In this document: positions 1 through 4,774 of the stretch, in pieces
Layout: every line of letters starts with the position of its first letter
Numbering within the stretch: position 1 is the stretch's first letter
Source of the DNA: Candidatus Shapirobacteria bacterium CG06_land_8_20_14_3_00_40_12
GTDB lineage: Bacteria > Patescibacteriota > Microgenomatia > UBA12405
Assembly: GCA_002780135.1 (NCBI GenBank)
Contig: PEWA01000011.1
Location: 1,036 to 8,574 of the forward strand
DNA length: 7,539 nucleotides
Reading direction: 5' to 3'
Position numbers and translations under genes: made by a program
Notes under the pieces: generated by a model
What the model saw: only the letters and a program-made list of their open reading frames with translations
Databases searched by the model: none
What the model was told of the DNA's origin: nothing

Positions 1-142
1 AAATGATGGTCACTAAAAGGAGGATGGAAATGACCCCACGAAGAACATTATTAGTGTAACCTTCAGGGTCGGTGGAGGAAGTACAGTCTTTGAGAACCGG
101 GTTGCAAATTACAGCGTAAACGGGTTTGACAAGATTGATCAT
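1..142 (-). CDS. Pilin-like small membrane protein, C-terminus cut by window edge
   Basis: An ATG on the minus strand at 142 opens a reading frame of 47 codons that is still open at base 1. The product starts MINLVKPVYAVICNP, continues with a short polar stretch containing two cysteines (residues 13 and 20), and enters a hydrophobic helix (about 35-47: RGVISILLLVTII). It starts only 7 nt after the stop of the next gene upstream on the same strand. It shows the same beginning (short polar segment, then TM1) as the three complete small proteins beside it, so it is probably the fourth member of the pilin-like array. The conserved loop and TM2 would lie outside the window, so the family assignment is inference from position and layout. 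Confidence 0.6.
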   Translation of the reverse strand, partial: MINLVKPVYAVICNPVLKDCTSSTDPEGYTNNVLRGVISILLLVTII

Positions 143-149
143 AAAGTTT

Positions 150-509
150 TTATAAACCCATTCTAGTAAACATACCATTAATGTCCAAGACATTGGGAAT
201 GCCGGCGAGTTTGGCTAAAAGTGAGCCCAAGCCGACGGCAACAATAACAATGACTAACCCAAGAATCCCTTCAGTGAGACGTTTGCGGGAGGATTCCATG
301 TTTTTTTCATCACCTTTGGAGGCGATATAAGAATAACCGGCAAAAATAATTTGGATAATAAAATAAAGAACACCGACGATAGTGAGAACACCAAGGATTT
401 GACCGGCAAATTTCTCAAATTTGGTGGTAGCGTCGAGAGGAGAGGTGGGATTGATACCCGGACCCGTAAGGGAACCGGTAAGATTGGCCAGATATTTATT
501 AGGGGCCAT
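150..509 (-). CDS. Two-helix pilin-like membrane protein (VirB2/TrbC-like)
   Basis: The 119-residue product has a polar Gly/Pro/Thr-rich N-terminus (1-30), TM1 (about 38-57), a short loop with GYSYIASKGDEKN (58-70), a basic amphipathic stretch, TM2 (about 81-100) and a short polar tail. TM1, a GxxYIA.(G)D.K loop and TM2 are shared with the two genes upstream, which marks tandem paralogues. The layout is that of VirB2/TrbC-type pilins and of the pilin-like conjugal-transfer proteins annotated in mycoplasma ICEs and in Patescibacteria. A subunit of a surface filament or type IV secretion-like channel is the family-based guess. Its start overlaps the stop of the upstream gene by 11 nt, which suggests translational coupling in one operon. 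No export signal other than TM1 is seen. Confidence 0.75.
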   Translation of the reverse strand: MAPNKYLANLTGSLTGPGINPTSPLDATTKFEKFAGQILGVLTIVGVLYFIIQIIFAGYSYIASKGDEKNMESSRKRLTEGILGLVIVIVAVGLGSLLAKLAGIPNVLDINGMFTRMGL

Positions 510-816
510 AGATAGTAGGATTGAGAATATTTATACCAGTAAAGCGGGAAACGAGGCCGGCGAGGATGAAGGCACCGGCAACGATAACGAGACCCAAGAG
601 ACTGTGAAGAATTTTGTTGCCGGCGGCTTGGAATTTTTTGGGATCGTCATTGCTGGCAATGTAGTCGTAGCCGGCAGTTAAAAGCTGAACAATAAAGATA
701 ATACCGGCAACAACTCCGGCAAATTTGAAAAGATTACTTAGAAACGTGAAGAGACCTTCACCTTGGGTACTCTGATACTTGGTGGGATTTAAAATGTTGC
801 CTAAGATGCCGATCAT
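499..816 (-). CDS. Two-helix pilin-like membrane protein (VirB2/TrbC-like)
   Basis: This 105-residue protein has a short N-terminus (MIGILGNILNPTKYQS), TM1 (about 30-48), the loop GYDYIASNDDPKK (49-61), a linker, TM2 (about 72-91) and a tail RFTGINILNP. The loop and the LLGLVIV start of TM2 match the neighbouring proteins closely, so this is a diverged tandem paralogue. The probable role is a pilin-like subunit in the inner membrane. The ATG at 816 has no Shine-Dalgarno sequence; the bases just upstream are an AT-rich heptamer tandem repeat. Downstream it overlaps the next gene by 11 nt. Because helix content and loop are conserved but the N-termini differ, the copies may be distinct subunits of one assembly. 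Confidence 0.78.
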   Translation of the reverse strand: MIGILGNILNPTKYQSTQGEGLFTFLSNLFKFAGVVAGIIFIVQLLTAGYDYIASNDDPKKFQAAGNKILHSLLGLVIVAGAFILAGLVSRFTGINILNPTIYGP

Positions 817-823
817 ACAATAA

Positions 824-851
824 AATTCTAAAGTCTAAAGTCTAAATTCTA
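824..851. repeat. Four tandem 7-bp units upstream of a pilin-like gene
   Basis: The plus strand reads AATTCTA, AAGTCTA, AAGTCTA, AATTCTA without gaps (minus strand: TAGAATT/TAGACTT units). It fills most of the 54-bp gap between two minus-strand pilin-like genes and ends 7 bp from the ATG at 816. No function is evident. It could be simple-sequence drift, a spacer, or a length-variable leader. I see no stem-loop in it. Confidence 0.75.
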
Positions 852-870
852 AAAAATAAATTAATAAAAA

Positions 871-1173
871 TCACAATATTTTAAGGCCAGTGATGACCTC
901 GATAATCTGGATTATAAAGTAACTACAAAAAATTACCAAGAAGCCAATCAGGGCACTGGTAATAGTGGACGAGGCGGAGGCCAGTTTTTTGGGATCGTCG
1001 CCACCAGCGGCGGCAATATACATAACACCACCAACAAGAATCAAAACTAAAAGAATTACACCAGCTAAAGTTAGTCCGTTTTTGAGAATAAGGGTAACTA
1101 AAGTGCCAAAATTGGTATATTTGGTACCAATGTCAGCGCCGGGAGTGAGAGGTAGCTTGCTAATATCAACCAT
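871..1173 (-). CDS. Two-helix pilin-like membrane protein, first gene of the array
   Basis: The 100-residue product begins MVDISKLPLTPGADIG, has TM1 (about 34-52), the loop GGVMYIAAAGGDDPKK (48-63), a Ser/Ala-rich linker and TM2 (about 74-92), and ends in ITGLKIL. This GG.MYIA..GDDPKK loop is the clearest match to the pilin-like family common in Patescibacteria; the array copies downstream are diverged versions. I chose the ATG at 1173 over an in-frame ATG at 1245. The 24 extra residues would be encoded across a convincing minus-strand -10 element (1184-1192) and the opposing promoter, and their sequence has no counterpart in the paralogues. With the start at 1173 the transcript would have only a few bases of leader. 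It is probably the promoter-proximal gene of the minus-strand operon. Confidence 0.82.
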   Translation of the reverse strand: MVDISKLPLTPGADIGTKYTNFGTLVTLILKNGLTLAGVILLVLILVGGVMYIAAAGGDDPKKLASASSTITSALIGFLVIFCSYFIIQIIEVITGLKIL

Positions 1174-1183
1174 AATTAGTTTA

Positions 1184-1192
1184 ATTATACCA
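1184..1192 (-). promoter_or_regulatory. Extended -10 promoter for the pilin-like operon
   Basis: On the minus strand this reads TGGTATAAT, a perfect TGn-TATAAT extended -10. No good -35 is found 16-18 nt upstream, which is usual for extended -10 promoters. The expected start of transcription is about 1177, only around 4 nt before the ATG at 1173, so the mRNA would be nearly leaderless. An imperfect inverted repeat (ACCA..TGGT, 1189-1202) overlaps its upstream edge. Confidence 0.6.
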
Positions 1193-1209
1193 ATAATATG
1201 GTGAGGGGG

Positions 1210-1236
1210 TTGACGGGTAAAAATTAGTGCTATAAT
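1210..1236 (+). promoter_or_regulatory. Promoter for the 7TM gene (TTGACG, 15 bp, TATAAT)
   Basis: TTGACG (1210-1215) lies 15 bp before a consensus TATAAT (1231-1236), which is preceded by TGC, making it an extended -10 (TGCTATAAT). The spacer is 2 bp short of ideal, but the extended -10 can compensate. Transcription would start near 1243 and give a leader of about 50 nt containing the octamer repeat, ahead of the ATG at 1294. It is back-to-back with the minus-strand promoter. Confidence 0.65.
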
Positions 1237-1258
1237 ACGCCACAAGTTTAGATAAATA

Positions 1259-1290
1259 GATGAGAAGATAAGAAGATAAGAGGATAAGAA
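1259..1290 (+). repeat. Four tandem 8-bp units in the leader of the 7TM gene
   Basis: The units read GATGAGAA, GATAAGAA, GATAAGAG, GATAAGAA and end 3 nt before the ATG at 1294. The AAGAGG at 1278-1283 is the only weak Shine-Dalgarno-like string, 10 nt from the start. The purine-rich repeat lies inside the predicted transcript, between promoter and start codon, so a change in copy number would alter the leader. Confidence 0.75.
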
Positions 1291-1293
1291 ATT

Positions 1294-2010
1294 ATGAAGA
1301 AAATTGCCACCATTCTCTCTTTGTTTTTGGTATTATATTTTTGGAGTGTTAGTCCAATTTTGGCCCAAAGTAAGGTAATAGAAAGAGCAATAACCAATGG
1401 GGTGGAAGCGAAAACAATTGTAATGCTTTTATTGTTGCCACTGTTGGCAACTTTAGTGTCGGTAATGCACTATATCCTTGGGGTAAGCGGGTATGGAATT
1501 TTTGTACCGACAATGATAGCGGTGGCGCTGTCGGCAACCGGGATTGCCGGTGGGCTGATTTTGTTTGGGGCGATTCTGATGATATCAATTTTGAGTAATC
1601 TGATTTTGAAAAGATTAAAACTACATTTTTGGCCGGTACGAGCATTGGGATTGGTATTTATATCAGTGGGGGTGTTTGGATTGATGGTGATATCAACTGG
1701 ATTAAAAATGGTGGACATTAGCAACATTTCGATTTTTCCGGTACTATTTATGATACTGTTGGCGGAGGAATTTACCCGAACTCAACTGGTTAAAAGTAAA
1801 AAGGAAGCAATAAAGCTTACCCTGGGAACACTGGGGCTGGCGATATTGGGAGCGGTACTGATGGGGTGGCAGGGAGTGGCTGAGGTAGTATTGAGGTATC
1901 CTGAAGCAATAATTGTGGTGACAGTGGTAATAAATTTGATGGTAGGAAATTATACGGGGATAAGATTGACGGAGATAAAAAGATTTAGAAAGGCAATACG
2001 AAAAAAATGA
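1294..2010 (+). CDS. 7TM_transglut-type membrane protein lacking the transglutaminase domain
   Basis: The 238-residue product starts with a signal peptide or first helix (5-24, ending LAQ), followed by about seven hydrophobic segments (roughly 40-63, 68-83, 84-104, 113-136, 145-158, 174-192, 203-219) and a basic tail. Signature stretches recognised from the 7TM_transglut family are the GYGIFVPTMIA turn (66-76), SIFPVLFMILLAEEFTR (146-162), RYPEAIIVV (201-209) and GNYTGIRLTEIKRFR (218-232). In proteobacteria this 7TM unit follows an inactive transglutaminase-like domain in a protein of about 500 residues; here only a short linker (25-40) precedes it. Such genes sit beside an ATP-grasp ligase and a retropepsin-like protease, as here. 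The role is unknown; a membrane sensor or transporter for the ligation product is a guess. It probably heads the plus-strand cluster, though 217 bp with two palindromes separate it from the next gene. Confidence 0.8.
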   Translation: MKKIATILSLFLVLYFWSVSPILAQSKVIERAITNGVEAKTIVMLLLLPLLATLVSVMHYILGVSGYGIFVPTMIAVALSATGIAGGLILFGAILMISILSNLILKRLKLHFWPVRALGLVFISVGVFGLMVISTGLKMVDISNISIFPVLFMILLAEEFTRTQLVKSKKEAIKLTLGTLGLAILGAVLMGWQGVAEVVLRYPEAIIVVTVVINLMVGNYTGIRLTEIKRFRKAIRKK

Positions 2011-2015
2011 TCAAC

Positions 2016-2098
2016 GATCAATTCTGGTTATCATTTTTTGTCGCTCAGTGAATGCGGGGCGTTCAAATTCGCGCAAAAAAGATAACGGCGAATTGATC
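2016..2098. repeat. Family A palindromic element, intergenic copy (A1)
   Basis: The outer arms are GATCAATTC (2016-2024) with GAATTGATC (2090-2098), then GTTATC (2027-2032) with GATAAC (2081-2086), then TTTTTTG (2034-2040) with CAAAAAA (2074-2080). An internal loop carries CTCAG on the left and AAATTCGC on the right. An inner hairpin pairs GAATGC (2050-2055) with GCGTTC (2059-2064) around a 3-nt loop. The same plan recurs at 4000, 4457 and 5193. It begins 5 nt after the 7TM stop codon. No T-run follows on the plus strand, so it is not a standard intrinsic terminator. Confidence 0.85.
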
Positions 2099-2127
2099 TT
2101 AAAAAATACATGTTTAATATTTATTTA

Positions 2128-2213
2128 AAAAACTCACATGATATTTTTGCGGTGCTCTAACCAATGCTAGACGCGTTGCGGTTGCGCTCCGAAAAATATT
2201 ATGCTTCGTTTTT
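2128..2213. repeat. Family B palindromic element, intergenic copy (B1)
   Basis: The arms are AAAAAC (2128-2133) with GTTTTT (2208-2213), and CATGATATTTTTgCGG (2137-2152) with CCGAAAAATATTATG (2189-2203). Inside, AACC-AATGC (2159-2167) can pair with GCGTT-gc-GGTT (2173-2183). The sequence is closely alike at 4661-4772, sharing CATGATATTTTT at the left end and GCGCTCCGAAAAATA at the right. The stretch 2011-2227 holds only A1, B1 and a short AT-rich joiner; I see no gene in it. Confidence 0.8.
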
Positions 2214-2227
2214 GGATTTAAGCCCTT

Positions 2228-3595
2228 ATGTTTAATTTGAAACAGTATCGGCAATTTTTGACCAAGAATGAGAGAAATAAGGTGTATTTGAGGAAAAACA
2301 GCAGCCGGGGAAGAATGGTGGCTGACAGCAAATATAAAACCAAGAAGAGTTTAATGAAAGTCGGAGTGGGGGTACCGAAATTGTTGGCCCGTTTTCAACG
2401 CTGGGACGAGGTAGAAAACTATGCTTGGGAAAAACTTGAAGGAAATTTTGTGGTAAAACCAGTGTCGGGGTATGGCGGAGAGGGAATAATTATTGTGAGA
2501 AGAAGAGGTAAGTGGGCGGGAGAGTGGCACAAAATGGACGGATTTTTGGTGAACGTGGGAGATTTGCGGCACCACTGCCAGGAAATATTAATGGGTAAAT
2601 ATAGTCTTCACGGGAATCCGGATAGTGTGCTTCTGGAAGAAAGAATCAAAATTCATCCAATGTTTTTGAATTTAACCAAATGGGGAACGCCAGATGTTCG
2701 AGTGATTATATTTAATAAGGTGCCGGTGATGGCAATGCTGCGGCTGCCCACTGAAAAAAGCGGCGGTAAGGCAAATTTACAACAAGGGGCGGTAGGATTG
2801 GGGGTGGATATGGCGACAGGGATTACTACTTTTGGGATTGAGGGCAAGGGAAAAGAAGTGGAAAAAATTTATGATTTTGGCAAAAAAAGACTAATAAAAG
2901 TAAACGGAATAAAGATACCTCAATGGCGGGAAATACTAGAAACAGCCATTAGATGTCAGGGAGCAATAAAGGGACTGGGGTTTTGGGGGGTGGACATAGT
3001 GCTGGACAAAGAAAAAGGGCCGGAAGTACTGGAAGTAAACGCCAGACCGGGGCTGTCGATTCAGATTTGCAACAAAGCGGGACTTAGGCGGCGAATGGAA
3101 AAAGTGGAGGATGTGACGGTACGAAGTTCGGATCATGCCATTTCATTGTCTAAATATCTGTTTGGAGAAAAATTTGCCGAAAAGGTGGAATTAAAAGAGA
3201 AAGCGAAGACAATTCAATCACTGGAAATAATCCGAGTAAAAATTCCCAAGGGTTTTGTGCCATTATTGGAGAAAAGCCCGACAATAAGGCAAGGAAAGCA
3301 CCGGGTGGTGGAGGTAAGAGCCAAGGTGGACACGGGAGCATTTAGAAGCTCAATTGACAGAAACCTGGCGATAAAGCTGGGATTACTGCAACCGGAACGG
3401 GTATTGTATTTTAGACATTACAAATCAAGTTTAGGGGAACATAAGGACAGACCGGTGGTCGGGGTGACTTTTTGGCTAAAAGGATTAAAGGTAATAACGG
3501 CGGTAAACGTGGCGGATAGAGAAAAACTTCGAACTAAGTTTTTGTTGGGAAGAAAGGATTTGGAGGGATTTTTAATTAGTGCGAAAAAAATATGA
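2228..3595 (+). CDS. ATP-grasp (alpha-L-glutamate ligase-like) fused to retropepsin-like protease domain
   Basis: The N-terminal part (about 10-315) matches the alpha-L-glutamate-ligase-related ATP-grasp family: an NERN motif (14-17), the lysine of VVKPVSGYGGEGI (K77) with its Gly-rich ATP loop, LLEERI (135-140), D256 in GVDIV and the metal-binding ExN in VLEVNARPG (E269, N271). The C-terminal part (about 330-455) is a RimK/LysX-type 'ATP-dependent zinc protease' domain with a retropepsin-like fold: AKVDTGAFRSS (366-375, catalytic Asp 368) and FLLGRKDLEGFLI (438-450). The two are usually separate adjacent genes; here they are one polypeptide, joined by a basic linker (315-330). The expected reaction is ATP-dependent addition of an amino acid to a carboxylate, with the protease domain trimming or reversing it; the substrate is unknown. 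No signal peptide is seen, so it is cytoplasmic. The stop overlaps the next start by 4 nt (ATGA). Confidence 0.85.
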   Translation: MFNLKQYRQFLTKNERNKVYLRKNSSRGRMVADSKYKTKKSLMKVGVGVPKLLARFQRWDEVENYAWEKLEGNFVVKPVSGYGGEGIIIVRRRGKWAGEWHKMDGFLVNVGDLRHHCQEILMGKYSLHGNPDSVLLEERIKIHPMFLNLTKWGTPDVRVIIFNKVPVMAMLRLPTEKSGGKANLQQGAVGLGVDMATGITTFGIEGKGKEVEKIYDFGKKRLIKVNGIKIPQWREILETAIRCQGAIKGLGFWGVDIVLDKEKGPEVLEVNARPGLSIQICNKAGLRRRMEKVEDVTVRSSDHAISLSKYLFGEKFAEKVELKEKAKTIQSLEIIRVKIPKGFVPLLEKSPTIRQGKHRVVEVRAKVDTGAFRSSIDRNLAIKLGLLQPERVLYFRHYKSSLGEHKDRPVVGVTFWLKGLKVITAVNVADREKLRTKFLLGRKDLEGFLISAKKI

Positions 3596-4686
3596 AAAAA
3601 ACAAAAATTGCATTATTTTACGGAGGGAAGATAACCAGGCATTTGGTGATGATTAGGGAGGCGGCAAAGAAACTAAAAGTTGATTTGAAATTGGTTTCGT
3701 ACAATTTAGTCAGTTTTGAGACGGAAACAGGAAAGGTAAGTTTGCGGGGGGAAGATTTAAACCAATTTGAGATAGTGTTTTTTAGAACGACAGGGAAACA
3801 TTGGGAAGAAGTGGATCTGGTACTAAAACAATTAAAAAAAGAGGTAATAGTGGTGGATCCATTAGTAAAAGAAGGAAAACCATCGTATGCCTGTAAGGCG
3901 TGGCAGATAATGAAATTAAAAGAATCCGGAATACCGGTGCCGAAAACGGTTTATGGAAGTTTGTGGTATTTATATAATTTAATGGTAGGCTTGCAAAATG
4001 TTTCTTTGCCTTGTGATCATTTTTCTGACTCAGTCAATGTTTGCACGTTGAAATTCGCCCGAAAAACAATCACTTCGGCAGGAAACGACCCGCCATTTAA
4101 TTTTCCGGTTATTTTAAAGGGGAGCGGGGGGGACAGGGGGACGAGGGTGTTTAAGGCAGACAATCGGGAAGAGTTGGAAAAACTAATAAGGGATTTAAGA
4201 AAGAGTGAGACAGAGGAAGGAAAAAGATATATGTTGCAGGAGTACATTGAAAACCGGGGGGATTATCGGGTGTTGGTATTGGGAAAGAAGGTACTGGGGG
4301 TAATGAAAAGATACCGAAAAGATAAAAAAGATTTTAGAAATAATTTTTCTGTTGGAGGAGAGGTGGAAGTGGCCCAGCTGCCGGAAGAGATTAAAAAAAT
4401 GGCGGTTGAGGCGGCGAAAGTGTGTGGATTGATGGTGGCAGGGGTCGATATAATGCCTCGATATCTCAATCCTCGTCAACATTTTTCTGCTCAGGTGAGT
4501 GTGTTATCACGCTCAAATTTGCTGAAAAATATTGACCACGGCTTGAGTAATAATCGAGAAGATTATGTGGTGTTGGAGGTGAATAAGGGGCCGCAGTTTT
4601 GGGGTTTTATGAAGGCAACCGGGATTGATGTACCGGCAGAAATTGTTAAATTTTTAATTAGTTTATCGAAAAACAAGTTCGCATGA
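3592..4686 (+). CDS. RimK-like ATP-grasp ligase with two palindrome-encoded inserts
   Basis: The 364-residue product has an N-terminal Rossmann-like domain (1-95), then the ATP-grasp core: GIPVPKTVY (113-121), FPVILKGSGGDRGTRV (171-186; ATP-binding K176), LQEYIENRGDYRVLVLG (215-231), FRNNFSVGG (248-256), D286 in GVDIM, and VLEVNKGPQF (E329, N331). These are the residues expected for ATP and Mg binding in RimK/LysX-type carboxylate-amine ligases. Two low-complexity stretches, about 137-165 and 289-323, are translated from family A palindromes and fall in surface loops. Without them the protein would be about 300 residues, the usual RimK-like length. The ATG overlaps the upstream stop (ATGA), so translation is probably coupled. 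The last seven codons and the stop lie in a family B palindrome, so the native C-terminus may have been replaced. Substrate unknown; cytoplasmic. Confidence 0.83.
   Translation: MKKTKIALFYGGKITRHLVMIREAAKKLKVDLKLVSYNLVSFETETGKVSLRGEDLNQFEIVFFRTTGKHWEEVDLVLKQLKKEVIVVDPLVKEGKPSYACKAWQIMKLKESGIPVPKTVYGSLWYLYNLMVGLQNVSLPCDHFSDSVNVCTLKFARKTITSAGNDPPFNFPVILKGSGGDRGTRVFKADNREELEKLIRDLRKSETEEGKRYMLQEYIENRGDYRVLVLGKKVLGVMKRYRKDKKDFRNNFSVGGEVEVAQLPEEIKKMAVEAAKVCGLMVAGVDIMPRYLNPRQHFSAQVSVLSRSNLLKNIDHGLSNNREDYVVLEVNKGPQFWGFMKATGIDVPAEIVKFLISLSKNKFA
4000..4086. repeat. Family A palindromic element in frame in a coding region (A2)
   Basis: The arms are GTTTC (4000-4004) with GAAAC (4082-4086), then a TTTGCC/GGCA region, GTGAT (4013-4017) with ATCAC (4069-4073), and TTTTTC with GAAAAA. 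The internal loop has CTCAG on the left and AAATTCGCC on the right. The inner hairpin pairs TCAATGT (4034-4040) with ACGTTGA (4045-4051) around TTGC. The length is 87 bp, or 29 codons, encoding residues 137-165 of the ligase. It shares the 9-mer CATTTTTCT with A3 and A4 in the same reading frame (His-Phe-Ser). Confidence 0.85.
4457..4558. repeat. Family A palindromic element in frame in a coding region (A3)
   Basis: The arms are CTCGAT (4457-4462) with ATCGAG (4553-4558), CTCAA with TTGAG, and GTCAACATTTTTC with GAAAAATATTGAC (the latter 4523-4535). The internal loop carries CTCAG and AAATTTGC. The inner hairpin pairs GAGTGTG (4497-4503) with CACGCTC (4508-4514) around TTAT. The length is 102 bp, or 34 codons. 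It lies between the GVDIM strand and the VLEVN metal-binding strand of the ATP-grasp fold. Confidence 0.87.
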
Positions 4687-4772
4687 TATTTTTTCGGTGC
4701 TTACGTGCTTCGCAAGAGCTCCAGAAGCTGCGCTCCGAAAAATACATGCTTCACTTATTTTTCTAATTAAAC
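4661..4772. repeat. Family B palindromic element spanning a gene boundary (B2)
   Basis: The arms are GTTTA (4661-4665) with TAAAC (4768-4772), GAAAAACAAGT (4668-4678) with ACTTATTTTTC (4753-4763), and GCATGaTATTTTTtCGG (4681-4697) with CCGAAAAATACATGC. An inner GCTTC/GAAGC pair is possible. The CATGATATTTTT left end contains the TGA stop of the upstream ligase (4684-4686), and the right arm ends 2 nt before the ATG at 4775. It is a clear relative of B1. Confidence 0.82.
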
Positions 4773-4774
4773 AT

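Noticed and set aside
421..681. Plus-strand open frame opposite two pilin-like genes
   Set aside because: It is antisense to convincing membrane-protein genes, with no domain, promoter or ribosome site.
1174..1245. Longer N-terminus for the pilin-like gene starting at ATG 1245
   Set aside because: It would be encoded across the predicted -10 element and the opposing promoter, and the other array members have short polar N-termini.
2016..2098. A1 as an intrinsic terminator for the 7TM gene
   Set aside because: The stem is long and interrupted and no T-run follows on the plus strand. The recurrence of the element inside genes argues for a repeat.
2176..2202. Promoter TTGCGG / TATTAT for the fused ligase gene
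   Set aside because: The boxes lie inside palindrome B1, the spacer is only 15 bp and neither box is close to consensus.
2010..4686. Alternative genetic code with TGA as glycine
   Set aside because: Genes at 1294, 2228 and 3592 end in TGA at the expected family length, and no gene is interrupted by TGA.
4697..4774. Longer N-terminus for the second RimK-like ligase starting at GTG 4697
   Set aside because: The 26 extra codons lie in palindrome B2, have no paralogue match and would give an odd Cys/Arg/Ala-rich leader. MQKKQIIAFTM from 4775 fits the usual start of the N-terminal domain.
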